Shown here in pieces: positions 14,489 to 22,717 of a stretch of 63,522 bases of DNA; the first letter of the stretch is position 1; every line of letters starts with the position of its first letter. The notes below the pieces were generated by a model. That model saw only the letters and a program-made list of their open reading frames with translations, was not told the origin of the DNA and made no database searches. The stretch comes from an uncultured Faecalibacterium sp. (GTDB lineage: Bacteria; Bacillota; Clostridia; Oscillospirales; Ruminococcaceae). The position numbers were made by a program, and so were the translations under genes. The stretch covers positions 1 through 63,522 of the forward strand of contig CAKTBG010000013.1 of the NCBI GenBank assembly GCA_934533135.1, in the 5' to 3' direction.

Positions 14489-16573
14489 TCAATCATCCGC
14501 CGCCTCATCGAGGTTGCCGAGCTTCTTGGCCTGTTCGACCACAGCGGGCACCAGCATCTCGGGCAGGATCTCATAGCGGGCGAACTCGGTGGTAAACCAG
14601 CCGCGGCCCTGCGTGGTCTGCCGGATGAAGGTGGTGAAGTTGGACAGCTCGGCCAGCGGCACTTCGGCGATGATGGTCTGCAGGCCGTCCTCATCCGGCT
14701 CCATGCCCAGCACGCGGCCGCGACGCTTGGTGACGTCGCCCATGATGTCGCCGGTGTTGTCGTTGGGAACATGCGCCTTCAGGGTGTGGATGGGCTCGAG
14801 GATGACCGGGCCGGCCTCGGGCATCGCCGCCTTATACGCCAGCTTTGCCGCCATAATGAACGCCATTTCGGAGCTATCGACCGGGTGATAGCTGCCATCC
14901 AGCAGGGTCGCTTTCAGGCCGACCACGGGATAACCGGCCAGCACGCCCTTTTCGGCTGCCAGACGGACACCCTTCTCGACGGCCGGGAAGAAGTTCTTCG
15001 GCACACTGCCGCCGAAGACCTTTTCCTCAAAGACCACCTGCTCGCTGTCGCAGGGCTCAAAGTTGATGATGACGTCACCGAACTGGCCGTGGCCGCCGGT
15101 CTGCTTCTTATGGCGGCCCTGCTTCTGGCAGGCTTTGCGGATGGACTCGCGGTAGGCGATGCGCGGTGCCTCAAGGCCGATCTCCACGCCGAACTTGTTC
15201 TTCAGCTTGGCCTTGACCACGTCAAGGTGCTGCTCGCCCAGACCGCCGATGATCTGCTGGTGCGTCTCTGCATTGTTGAGATAGCTCAGGGTCGGGTCTT
15301 CTTCCATCAGGCGCGCCAATGCACTGCTGATCTTGCCCTCATCGCCCTTTTTGGCCACGGTAACGGCCATGAACAGGCTGGGCAGCGGGAACACGGGAGC
15401 CGCCATCTTGACGATGCGGGCGGGATCGCAGAGGGTATCGCCGGTCTTTGCGCTGACCAGCTTTGCCACAGCACCGATGTCACCGGCACCGATGGACTCT
15501 GCCTCGATCTGTTTCTTGCCGAGGATGGTCAGGGGCTTGCCGATCTTTTCGGTCTCGCCGGTGCGGGCGTTGACCAGTGCTGCGCCGCCGGTGACTTTGC
15601 CGCTCAGGACACGCAGGTAGCTCAGCTTGCCGACGAAGGGGTCGGCGACGGTCTTAAAGACGTAAGCTGCGGTCGGCTCGGCCTCGGTGCAGTGCAGCTC
15701 CACCGGCTCGCCGTTGGCGTCCTCGGCCAGAATGCTCTCGTCATGCTGCGGGCTGGGGAGCAGCTTGCTCATGTTGTAGAGCAGCATATCGAGAGCCTGC
15801 TGGTTGACGGCACTGCCGCAGAATACCGGGGTGATGAGGCCGTTCTTGACGCCCTTGCGCATTCCCTCGACGATCTCCTCGGTGGTGAAGGGTTCGCCGC
15901 CGAAGAACTTCTCCATCAGATCGTCGTCGGTCTCGGCGATGGCTTCGCTCATGGCCTCGATCAGGCCTTGGAAGCGGTGGCCGATGTCGGGCAGATCGAC
16001 CTGGATCTGCTTGCCGCTTTCATACTTGAACGCCTTCTGGCTGAACAGGTTGATGTACACGGGGGTGCCGTCGTCCAGCTTGGCCGGAACAACACAGGGG
16101 CAGACGGTGGAGCCGAACTTGATCTTCATATCTTCGAGGATCTTGAAGTAGTTGGCATTCTCGAGGTCGCACTTGGAGACAAAGACCATGGTGGCCTTGT
16201 TGTTTTTCCGTGCCAGCTGGAAGGCTTTCTCGGCACCGACGGTCACGCCGCTGCGCCCGGAGACACAGACCAGCACGCTCTCGGCTGCACGGATGCCCTC
16301 ATACTCGCCTGCCTCAAAGTCAAACAGACCCGGTGCATCGATCAGGTTGTACTTGATGCCTTCGTACTCCACCGGCACCACCGATGCCGACAAGCTGGCC
16401 TTCCGCTTTGCTTCTTCAGGGTCAAAGTCCGAAATCGTGGTGCCGTCCTCGACCCGGCCCATACGCTCTGCTGCGCCCGAAAAATAGACCAATGCTTCGG
16501 TCAGCGTCGTTTTGCCGCTTCCCGCATGGCCTGCAATCAAGATGTTGCGGATGTTGTTGCTTGCGTATTTCAT
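14489..16573 (-). CDS. EF-G-like translational GTPase (second EF-G paralogue type)
   Basis: A 694-residue protein with full EF-G architecture. The G1 motif GHAGSGKTT lies near residue 15, G3 is changed from the usual D-T-P-G-H to DAPGLFDF, and G4 is SKCD. Beta-barrel domain II, domain III, domain IV (TGGHGQFGDV region near 495) and domain V follow. The diverged switch II and weak conservation mark the EF-G-like paralogue class rather than the housekeeping fusA beside rpsL/rpsG/tuf. The real start is MKYASNN at 16573, preceded by GAGGG; the frame opens 26 codons earlier. It appears monocistronic. Whether it translocates, recycles or protects ribosomes is not known for this class here. Confidence 0.85.
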   Translation of the reverse strand: MKYASNNIRNILIAGHAGSGKTTLTEALVYFSGAAERMGRVEDGTTISDFDPEEAKRKASLSASVVPVEYEGIKYNLIDAPGLFDFEAGEYEGIRAAESVLVCVSGRSGVTVGAEKAFQLARKNNKATMVFVSKCDLENANYFKILEDMKIKFGSTVCPCVVPAKLDDGTPVYINLFSQKAFKYESGKQIQVDLPDIGHRFQGLIEAMSEAIAETDDDLMEKFFGGEPFTTEEIVEGMRKGVKNGLITPVFCGSAVNQQALDMLLYNMSKLLPSPQHDESILAEDANGEPVELHCTEAEPTAAYVFKTVADPFVGKLSYLRVLSGKVTGGAALVNARTGETEKIGKPLTILGKKQIEAESIGAGDIGAVAKLVSAKTGDTLCDPARIVKMAAPVFPLPSLFMAVTVAKKGDEGKISSALARLMEEDPTLSYLNNAETHQQIIGGLGEQHLDVVKAKLKNKFGVEIGLEAPRIAYRESIRKACQKQGRHKKQTGGHGQFGDVIINFEPCDSEQVVFEEKVFGGSVPKNFFPAVEKGVRLAAEKGVLAGYPVVGLKATLLDGSYHPVDSSEMAFIMAAKLAYKAAMPEAGPVILEPIHTLKAHVPNDNTGDIMGDVTKRRGRVLGMEPDEDGLQTIIAEVPLAELSNFTTFIRQTTQGRGWFTTEFARYEILPEMLVPAVVEQAKKLGNLDEAADD

Positions 16574-16794
16574 ATCGGTTTTTCCCTCATTTCCGCCCGG
16601 CGGAGCATTCTCTCCGCTTTTGTGGCATATTTTACAAAGATAATACCACACTCAAAGCGTTTTTTAAATATTTCGTTTCAATTTTCTGGTTTTTCGGCCG
16701 CCAAACTTCCTGCACCACTTTTGTGCATTTTGACCGACCGCCCCGAAATCCGATGAAAAACCAAGGCATTTTTCCGCAACAGATCTGTTTTCGA

Positions 16795-16823
16795 TTGAAA
16801 TTCCTCTGATTCTATGGTATCTT
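16795..16823 (+). promoter_or_regulatory. Candidate promoter of the holin-like toxin gene
   Basis: TTGAAA (16795-16800) and TATCTT (16818-16823) are 17 bp apart, about 130 bp before the toxin start. The 383-base gap 16574-16956 otherwise holds a CCCGG..CCGGG hairpin near 16895-16910 and presumably the EF-G-like promoter. Confidence 0.4.
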
Positions 16824-16956
16824 TACCTTGTCGCTTTTTAGCGGCGGAAGGCACTTTCTGCAAACACAGGTGGTCCTGCTCCTCCCGGTCAAGTGCCGGG
16901 GGATGTTTCTATGCTCGTTGCTTCCCCTGACGCAAATGCGAAAGGGGGGATGCTCC

Positions 16957-17106
16957 ATGACGCTGAGTGAAGTCCTGCAGCTGCTTGCCATCATCGGCGG
17001 TGCAGTGTTCGTGACGTTCCAGATCACATGGACAATTTCCAACAGCAAAAAGAAATGGCCGCCTCTGCCCTACCAAAGCAAGCGGTCATTTCTTTTGACT
17101 AAATGA
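16957..17106 (+). CDS. Putative holin-like toxin, small membrane protein
   Basis: A 49-residue peptide with one membrane helix (about residues 7-28), then N-S-K-K-K-W-P-P-L and a basic tail. This is the pattern of the widespread Firmicute holin-like toxins related to type I toxins such as TxpA. An AAAGGGGGG site precedes the ATG at 16957. The last third of the frame lies inside a 12-bp-stem hairpin with T runs on both strands, so the C-terminal residues are encoded by a terminator. This is what is seen when an antisense RNA converges on a type I toxin mRNA. No antitoxin RNA can be proven from sequence. Confidence 0.6.
   Translation: MTLSEVLQLLAIIGGAVFVTFQITWTISNSKKKWPPLPYQSKRSFLLTK
17051..17096. 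terminator. Bidirectional terminator overlapping the toxin 3' end
   Basis: AGAAATGGCCGC (17051-17062) pairs with GCGGTCATTTCT (17082-17093) through 12 bp with one G-T pair. TTTT follows on the plus strand and TTTTTGC on the minus strand. Confidence 0.7.
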
Positions 17107-17216
17107 TTTGTGAGGAGCTGACTATTTGCAGTCAGTGCCTTTTCTATTTGTAGTATAGTCATTTTTTATTGTTTTGTCAATCCTTTGTTCCGAAAACATC
17201 CAATGGAGGTCACTCT

Positions 17217-17696
17217 ATGAAACGCACCGACTATATCAATTGGGACGAATATTTTATGGGCATCGCCCTGCTGACCGCCATGCGCTCGAAAGACCCCAGC
17301 AGTCAGGTGGGCGCGTGCATCGTCAGCCCCGAAAACAAGATCCTTTCGCTGGGCTACAACGGAATGCCCATCGGCTGCGACGACGACGCCATGCCGTGGG
17401 AGCGGGAGGGCGAACCGCTGGAGACCAAATATATGTACGTCTGCCACGCCGAGCTGAACGCCATCCTCAACAGTGCGCACAACAATCTCCGGGGTGCGCG
17501 GGTCTATGTGACCCTCTTTCCCTGCAATGAGTGTACCAAGGCCATCATTCAGTCCGGCATTTCCGAGGTGGTGTATTACAGCGACAAATACCACGACACC
17601 GATTCCAGCGTGGCGGCACGCTTTATGTTCAAAAAGGCCGGTGTCCGTCTGACCCCCTATCAGCCCAGCGGACGGCACGCCGAGCTGGATCTGTAA
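17217..17696 (+). CDS. dCMP/cytidylate deaminase
   Basis: A 159-residue deaminase of the dCMP deaminase family (ComEB-like), which makes dUMP for thymidylate synthesis. The zinc site is complete: C-H-A-E-L-N-A near residue 80 supplies His and the catalytic Glu, and FPCNECTKAI near 101 supplies two Cys. The early segment DPSSQVGA is typical. The start at 17217 has GGAGG upstream; the frame opens 16 codons earlier. The gene stands alone, followed by a repeat copy and then argF. Confidence 0.9.
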   Translation: MKRTDYINWDEYFMGIALLTAMRSKDPSSQVGACIVSPENKILSLGYNGMPIGCDDDAMPWEREGEPLETKYMYVCHAELNAILNSAHNNLRGARVYVTLFPCNECTKAIIQSGISEVVYYSDKYHDTDSSVAARFMFKKAGVRLTPYQPSGRHAELDL

Positions 17697-17702
17697 AACC
17701 GC

Positions 17703-17768
17703 CGCCCCTCTCACGTTCTTGCCTCGCCCTTTGGGAGAGGTGGCATCGCAGCGCGATGACGGAGAGGG
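17703..17768. repeat. Intergenic repeat copy 2 (variant)
   Basis: Begins CCCCTCTCACG and ends GGTGGCATCGCAGCGCGATGACGGAGAGG. It abuts the argF promoter: TTGACC starts two bases past its end. Confidence 0.6.
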
Positions 17769-17769
17769 C

Positions 17770-17798
17770 TTGACCTCGCTCTTTCTCTGCTATATAAT
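17770..17798 (+). promoter_or_regulatory. Promoter of argF
   Basis: TTGACC (17770-17775), 17 bp, TATAAT (17793-17798). The -35 box abuts the end of repeat copy 2. Confidence 0.75.
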
Positions 17799-17855
17799 AG
17801 AGGCATCGTTTCGTATAAATATGCAGATTATTTTGAATAAAGAGGTAAATATACA

Positions 17856-18851
17856 ATGAGCCTGAAAAATCGCAGCTTTTTGAAGCTTCTGGACTACACC
17901 CCTGCCGAGATTGGGGAACTGCTGGATCTCGCCGCCGACCTCAAAGCCAAAAAGAAGTCCGGCATCCGCCACAACACCCTGCAGGGCAAAAACATTGCCC
18001 TGATCTTTGAAAAGACCTCCACCCGCACCCGGTGCAGCTTCGAGGTCGCCGCCCACGACCTTGGCATGGAAGTCACCTATCTGGACCCGTCGGGCAGTCA
18101 GATCGGCAAGAAGGAGTCCATCGCCGACACCGCCCGGGTGCTTGGCCGGATGTTCGACGGCATCGAGTACCGCGGCTACGGCCAGCAGATCGTCGAAGAT
18201 CTCGCCCACTACGCCGGTGTTCCGGTCTGGAACGGCCTGACCAACGAGTTCCACCCCACCCAGATCCTCGCCGATTTCCTCACCATCCGGGAGCATTTCG
18301 GCCATCTGAAAGGGATCCATTTTGTCTACTTCGGCGACGCCCGCTACAACATGGGCAACAGCCTGATGGTCGGCTGTGCCAAGATGGGGCTGCACTTCAC
18401 CGCCTGCGCCCCCAAGAAGTATCAGCCCGATCCGGAGCTGATCGCCCAGTGTCAGGCCATCGCCGCCGAGACCGGCGCGACCCTCTGCTTTGAGGAGGAT
18501 CCTGCCGTCGCCGCCAAGGGTGCGGATGTCCTCTACACCGACGTCTGGGTGTCTATGGGCGAGCCGGTGGAGGTGTGGGAAGAGCGGATCCACGATCTCG
18601 CCCCCTACCAGATCAACCAGCCTTTGATGGACATCGCCGGTCCGCAGGCCGTCTTTATGCACTGCCTGCCCGCCTACCACGATCACAAGACCACCGTGGG
18701 GAAAGAGATGGGCGAACGGTTCCACCGCGACGCCATGGAAGTCACCGACGAGGTGTTTGAGGGCAAGCAGAGCATCGTCTTTGACGAGGCCGAAAACCGG
18801 ATGCACACCATCAAGGCAGTCATGGCCGCCACGCTGGGCTACGAAGGCTGA
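17856..18851 (+). CDS. argF: Ornithine carbamoyltransferase
   Basis: A 331-residue OTCase that makes citrulline from ornithine and carbamoyl phosphate. The carbamoyl-phosphate motif STRTR lies near residue 55, HPTQILAD near 132, SMGE near 233 for the ornithine loop, and the catalytic HCLPAYH near 271. Length and motifs are those of the standard trimeric enzyme. It has its own promoter and terminator and no other arg or arc genes nearby, so sequence alone does not tell whether it serves biosynthesis or a catabolic arginine deiminase route. Confidence 0.95.
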   Translation: MSLKNRSFLKLLDYTPAEIGELLDLAADLKAKKKSGIRHNTLQGKNIALIFEKTSTRTRCSFEVAAHDLGMEVTYLDPSGSQIGKKESIADTARVLGRMFDGIEYRGYGQQIVEDLAHYAGVPVWNGLTNEFHPTQILADFLTIREHFGHLKGIHFVYFGDARYNMGNSLMVGCAKMGLHFTACAPKKYQPDPELIAQCQAIAAETGATLCFEEDPAVAAKGADVLYTDVWVSMGEPVEVWEERIHDLAPYQINQPLMDIAGPQAVFMHCLPAYHDHKTTVGKEMGERFHRDAMEVTDEVFEGKQSIVFDEAENRMHTIKAVMAATLGYEG

Positions 18852-18874
18852 GAGCCTGAGATCAAGCAACGGAA

Positions 18875-18918
18875 AACGCAGAACCGTTTCCACAGGGGGG
18901 ATTCGGTTCTGCGTTTTT
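18875..18918 (+). terminator. Terminator of argF
   Basis: AACGCAGAACCG (18875-18886) pairs perfectly with CGGTTCTGCGTT (18904-18915), followed by TTT. Confidence 0.9.
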
Positions 18919-18980
18919 GTCGTTCCGGTTCCTACAGCCGGCCCACTTCTGCCCCCTTGCGGGGGCTCCGAACAAAAACC

Positions 18981-19009
18981 TTGCAAACCATCGCCAAAAC
19001 TTTTATAAT
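18981..19009 (+). promoter_or_regulatory. Promoter of the 19.0-kb hypothetical gene
   Basis: TTGCAA (18981-18986), 17 bp, TATAAT (19004-19009). Confidence 0.65.
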
Positions 19010-19040
19010 AGGAGGACAATGCCGAAAGGAGGGCTTGTTG

Positions 19041-19619
19041 ATGGGAGGAGGACACCTTTCCCGCCCGGACTTCGGGATGCCGCAGCCGGACCCTGCGCAC
19101 CCGCTGACCGAATTCTATCTGCTGCTGCAGCACACCCTTGACCACACCGGGGTCTTCGCTCTGCCTGCCCTCTATGCGGGGTTTCAGGCTCCGGCACGGC
19201 GGATCTACCCGGACGAGGCCGCGGATTACCTCACCCTGTCCGAGACGGAGCAGGAGGGCATGACCCGGCTGCTGGCTCCAAGCCGGCTGCAGCTGCTGTA
19301 CAGCTCGCTCCATGTGGCACCGGACGGCACGCCCGCCGCCCTGCTGCTGACCGAGGAATGCAGCCGTTCGGTCTGCGCCGTGCAGCTGCTGCCGCCCTTT
19401 TTATGGGAAGAGCCGCTGCCCCCTGTGCCCGACACCCCATCGGCTCTGACCCTGACGCTGACCCCGCAGGATGTGGCGGCTATCGACGCCGACCCCGCCG
19501 CGCTGGGCCGCCGCCTTGCGGAAACGACCCGCGGCAAACGCTGGCTGCACCACCCGAAGGCCGAGACCTATCTCGCCGGTCGGGTCGCACTCTTCCAGCG
19601 GGTATACCGGAAATCCTAG
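19041..19619 (+). CDS. Hypothetical protein, about 192 residues
   Basis: Not recognised. The start at 19041 (M-G-G-G-H-L) follows AAAGGAGG at good spacing and lies about 30 bp from a near-consensus promoter, so expression looks real. The protein has no membrane segment or signal peptide. It is rich in Leu, Pro and Thr, with a Pro-rich stretch near residue 120 and a basic end (R-G-K-R-W-L-H-H and V-Y-R-K-S). It stands between argF and the sigma factor gene on the same strand, with no terminator visible between it and the sigma gene. It could be a regulator of that sigma unit, but nothing in the sequence shows this. Confidence 0.6.
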   Translation: MGGGHLSRPDFGMPQPDPAHPLTEFYLLLQHTLDHTGVFALPALYAGFQAPARRIYPDEAADYLTLSETEQEGMTRLLAPSRLQLLYSSLHVAPDGTPAALLLTEECSRSVCAVQLLPPFLWEEPLPPVPDTPSALTLTLTPQDVAAIDADPAALGRRLAETTRGKRWLHHPKAETYLAGRVALFQRVYRKS

Positions 19620-19757
19620 AACGACACACAAAAAACTTGGAAAAATTTATCAATTGATCCGCCGGGGCGCAATAATGGGAACCGTTCAGCCGTATACTAG
19701 GTGAATGTTCCATCTGCCGAAGCGCAGCTTCCCCGGGATCAAAGGAGCGTTAAACGT

Positions 19758-20249
19758 ATGGGACAGCTACCAAAAGAAACTGTTTTTGCGCTGGCCGTGC
19801 AGAAGTACAGCGATGCGGTCTACCGTGCCGCCGTCCACAACTGCAGCTGCACCGCCGACGCAGAGGACGTCGTGCAGGACGTGTTTGAGAAGCTTTTGTC
19901 GTACAACGGCCGCTTTGAGAGTGAGGAGCACCTCAAGGCATGGCTGCTGCGGGTTGCGATCAACCGCTGCCGGGACCTGACCCGGTCTGCCCGCCAGAAA
20001 GACACTGCGCTGGACGAAAATCTGCCTGCACCCGATTCCTTTACAGACGGCAGCGTACTGGATGCAGTGCGCACTCTGCCGGAAAATTACCGCAACGCCG
20101 TGTACCTGCACTATTATGAAGGCTATACGGCGGCGGAAGTCGGACGAATGCTGGGTGCCCCCACCAACACGGTGCTCAGCTGGCTTCGCCGCGCCCGGGC
20201 GCAGCTACATACGATGCTGAAGGAGGAGATCGAAGATGAGATGGTATGA
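19758..20249 (+). CDS. ECF-type RNA polymerase sigma factor
   Basis: A 163-residue sigma-70 family factor of the extracytoplasmic-function group. Region 2 includes D-A-E-D-V-V-Q-D-V-F-E-K-L-L near residue 35, and region 4 is a helix-turn-helix with Y-Y-E-G-Y-T-A-A-E-V-G-R-M-L and T-V-L-S-W-L-R-R-A-R near 125-152. The start at 19758 follows AAAGGAG; the frame opens 19 codons earlier. The 3' end overlaps the next gene by 14 bp, so the two are translated together. The membrane protein encoded there is its probable regulator. Confidence 0.9.
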   Translation: MGQLPKETVFALAVQKYSDAVYRAAVHNCSCTADAEDVVQDVFEKLLSYNGRFESEEHLKAWLLRVAINRCRDLTRSARQKDTALDENLPAPDSFTDGSVLDAVRTLPENYRNAVYLHYYEGYTAAEVGRMLGAPTNTVLSWLRRARAQLHTMLKEEIEDEMV

Positions 20250-21345
20250 GTACAAAATGGAGGTAGACGACCTTCACGCCCCCGATGCCCTCAAAGCCAA
20301 ACTCCTGGCCATGCAGGAGCAGGCTCCCTCCCAGCAGACCCAGCCGCTGGCCTTCCCCGCACCGTCAGCGCAAAAACCCGCCCGCAAAAAGCCCATCCGC
20401 TTCCCGGCAAAACGGTATTTCGGGCTGGCGGCCTGCCTCGCCCTCTGCGTGGTGGTGGGCGGCAGCGCGTTCAGCGTGCTGCACCTCGGGGCAGGTTCCG
20501 CTGCGCCGATGACAGTTGAAAGCTCCCGCGCCGCCGTCAGCGGTGCGGCCGATACAGCCCTGTATGCCATGGCCAGCAGCCCGGAAACCGCTTCCGCTTA
20601 CGGTGCGGACGGCTCCACCAACTCTGCCCTGCTGACCAGCGGCGAAGTCGAAAGCCGCGACGCCGCCCAGAGCGACTCGGCCAAAATCATCTACACCGCC
20701 AACCTCTCCCTTGAGAGCAAGGATTACGATGCTGCGGTCGCCGCGCTCAACACCGCTTTGTCGGACGCCGACGGCTATATGGAATCCAGCAACGAATCCA
20801 CCTACAACGGTTCCAGCCGAAGCCTGTCGCTGACCCTGCGGGTCCCGCAGGGCAGCTATCAGAGCTTCCTGACGGCTGCAGCACAGGCCGGCAACCTTGT
20901 GAGCAAAAGCGAACAAGCCGACGATGTGACCAGCCAGTATATCGACCTCGAAGCCCGCATCTCCAACCTGACCGCCCAGCGCACCCGCCTGCAGGAATTG
21001 CAGGCCAGTGCAGAGACCCTGAGTGACCTGCTGGACATCGAATCATCGCTGAGCGATGTGCAGTACCAGCTGGAAAGCTATCAAAGCCAGCTGGATTGGT
21101 ATGCCCAGCAGGTGGCGTGCTGCACCGTCTACGTCTCGCTGGAAGAGGTCAAGGAATACACCCCCGCAGAAGAGAGCTTCGGCGAGCGGCTGGCCGCCTC
21201 GTTCCGGAACGGATGGACGAATTTCGTCGCCGGTCTCCAGCAGCTGGTGGTCTGGGTGCTTCTGGTCTGGCCGCTGCTCCTCGTGCTGGCAGTGCTGGCG
21301 GCAGGCATCCTGCTGTGGCGTCGCCGCAAGACCAGCCGCAAATAA
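20236..21345 (+). CDS. DUF4349 membrane protein, probable partner of the ECF sigma factor
   Basis: A 369-residue protein. Residues 1-55 are cytoplasmic and Pro/Gln-rich. A membrane helix lies near 57-75, then a Ser/Ala-rich linker, the DUF4349 domain (about 140-300) with a central coiled coil (I-S-N-L-T-A-Q-R-T-R-L-Q-E-L), and a strong C-terminal membrane helix near 333-358 ending in R-R-R-K. AAGGAGG precedes the ATG, inside the sigma gene. Overlap with a sigma gene and a short cytoplasmic N-terminus followed by a membrane helix resemble anti-sigma factors. No canonical anti-sigma zinc motif is seen, so the role is inferred from position. Confidence 0.75.
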   Translation: MRWYEYKMEVDDLHAPDALKAKLLAMQEQAPSQQTQPLAFPAPSAQKPARKKPIRFPAKRYFGLAACLALCVVVGGSAFSVLHLGAGSAAPMTVESSRAAVSGAADTALYAMASSPETASAYGADGSTNSALLTSGEVESRDAAQSDSAKIIYTANLSLESKDYDAAVAALNTALSDADGYMESSNESTYNGSSRSLSLTLRVPQGSYQSFLTAAAQAGNLVSKSEQADDVTSQYIDLEARISNLTAQRTRLQELQASAETLSDLLDIESSLSDVQYQLESYQSQLDWYAQQVACCTVYVSLEEVKEYTPAEESFGERLAASFRNGWTNFVAGLQQLVVWVLLVWPLLLVLAVLAAGILLWRRRKTSRK

Positions 21346-21359
21346 TTTTCAAAAAAGTC

Positions 21360-21388
21360 TTGACATCCACCCCGCGTTGTGGTATTAT
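21360..21388 (+). promoter_or_regulatory. Promoter of tRNA-fMet
   Basis: TTGACA (21360-21365), 17 bp, TATTAT (21383-21388). Confidence 0.85.
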
Positions 21389-21430
21389 ACTTGAGCAGTC
21401 AGCGAGAAGCTGATGCAGACAAGTCAATAT

Positions 21431-21507
<77 letters not shown>

Positions 21508-21510
21508 CCA

Positions 21511-21541
21511 AGCATCTTGAAGTTTTCAAGATGCTTTTTTT
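21511..21541 (+). terminator. Terminator of tRNA-fMet
   Basis: AGCATCTTGAA and TTCAAGATGCT arms followed by TTTTTT, directly after the tRNA. Confidence 0.9.
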
Positions 21542-21552
21542 GTTTTCCCTCA

Positions 21553-21700
21553 CCCTCTCAGTCTCGCTGCGCTCGACAGCTCCCCCAGAGTGGGAGCCAA
21601 GTCTTGGCTCTCCCTTTGAAAGACTCCCTCCGGCCGGAGGGAGATGTCGCGTTAGCGACAAAGGGAGGAGAGCTGGCATTGCGAAGCAATGACTGAGAGG
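21553..21700. repeat. Intergenic repeat copy 3 (full length, about 148 bp)
   Basis: Terminal inverted repeats CCTCTCAGTC and GACTGAGAGG. The interior has a CGCTGCGCTCG stem, a CTTGGCTC module, the palindrome CTCCCTCCGGCCGGAGGGAG, a GTCGCGTTAGCGAC hairpin and an ATTGCGAAGCAAT hairpin. Confidence 0.8.
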
Positions 21701-21715
21701 TCCATCCCCGCAGCA

Positions 21716-21758
21716 AAAAGCGAAGGCCCCTTGCGTATTGCAAAGAGCCTTCGCTTTT
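21716..21758. terminator. Bidirectional terminator downstream of the AEC gene
   Basis: GCGAAGGCCCC and GAGCCTTCGC arms with A/T tracts on both sides. It ends the long minus-strand locus. Confidence 0.75.
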
Positions 21759-21768
21759 CATTTTAATT

Positions 21769-22671
21769 TCAGCCAACCAGCAGCATCAGCAGCGGCATCG
21801 TGATGGCCGACAGCAGCGTGCTCAGGCAGACGCCGCGGACGGCATAGGCGTAGTCCTTGCCGAGCTTCTGGGCGTAGACGGCCACATTGCTGCCGATGGG
21901 AGCTGCTGCCACAATGACCAACGTGGTGGCGATGGCGGCATACTCCGCCGGGAGCAGCTTGAGCACCAGTATGGTCAGCAGCGGGATCAACACCAGACGC
22001 GCCGCCGCAACAACGTAGAGGTGCGGGTCGTTGAAGAGGGTTTTGGCGTCGGTCTGCGCCAGATAGACGCCAAGGATCACCATGGCAAGAGGGGCATTCA
22101 GAGCCGCCAGTGCCGCCAAAAGGTCGGACGCAATGGCGGGCACCGGGAGCTCAAAGCAGAAGATCAGTATCCCCAGCAGCAGCGAGAGCACCAGCGGATT
22201 TTTCAGGATGGCTTTCGGGGAGCGGTAGCTGGGGTCGCCTGAGATGAGCGACTGACCGTAGGTCCACTGCAACGCATTCAACAGAGCCACAAAGCCCGCC
22301 GCGTAGAAGATGGCCTCGCTGCCCTGCACCGCCGCCACCAGCGGGAAACCCATAAAGCCCGCATTCGAGAACGCCGCGCCGAAATCGTCGATGGGGTTCT
22401 TTTTGAACAACAGGTGGGACACCGCCATCGCCAGCAGCAGAATGCCGAGGGCTGCCAGAAAGCTGACCAGCAGGCTGCTCATCCGCTCCGGCGTGCGGGC
22501 GACGCAGAAGGATTTGACCACCACGCAGGGCAGCACGACATAGAGCAGCAGATTCGCCAGCGACTTACTGCCCTCCTTGGTGATGAGACCCTTTTGGAAC
22601 AGCAGGCCGCCGATCGCCATATAGAGGAACATGATGACGCTCTGCCGCAGTACAATGAATACCGTTGCCAT
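21769..22671 (-). CDS. AEC family transporter (auxin efflux carrier-like)
   Basis: A 300-residue membrane protein with about 10 hydrophobic helices arranged in two halves, as in the AEC family of carboxylate and metabolite exporters. Family-like features are the N-terminal LLFQKGLIT region, SNAGFMGFPL near residue 102 at the crossover of the first half, and A-P-I-G-S-N near 255 in the second. It is the last gene of the minus-strand sulfatase/ABC locus, after the esterase gene. In that setting it may export an end product, but substrate cannot be told from sequence. A second AEC gene in the window (48170-49126) belongs to a different operon. Confidence 0.8.
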   Translation of the reverse strand: MATVFIVLRQSVIMFLYMAIGGLLFQKGLITKEGSKSLANLLLYVVLPCVVVKSFCVARTPERMSSLLVSFLAALGILLLAMAVSHLLFKKNPIDDFGAAFSNAGFMGFPLVAAVQGSEAIFYAAGFVALLNALQWTYGQSLISGDPSYRSPKAILKNPLVLSLLLGILIFCFELPVPAIASDLLAALAALNAPLAMVILGVYLAQTDAKTLFNDPHLYVVAAARLVLIPLLTILVLKLLPAEYAAIATTLVIVAAAPIGSNVAVYAQKLGKDYAYAVRGVCLSTLLSAITMPLLMLLVG

Positions 22672-22717
22672 AATTTCTTTTCCCCTTCTCTTCCCTTCTT
22701 ATCGTGTTATCTTCTCC

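Noticed and set aside
14771..16756. A 661-codon plus-strand frame opposite the EF-G-like gene
   Set aside because: Shadow of a GTPase gene with intact G motifs; no binding site at its start.
19621..19757. An autoregulated ECF promoter before the sigma gene (GGAACC and CGTA)
   Set aside because: The two elements are only about 8 bp apart, against about 16 in real ECF promoters.
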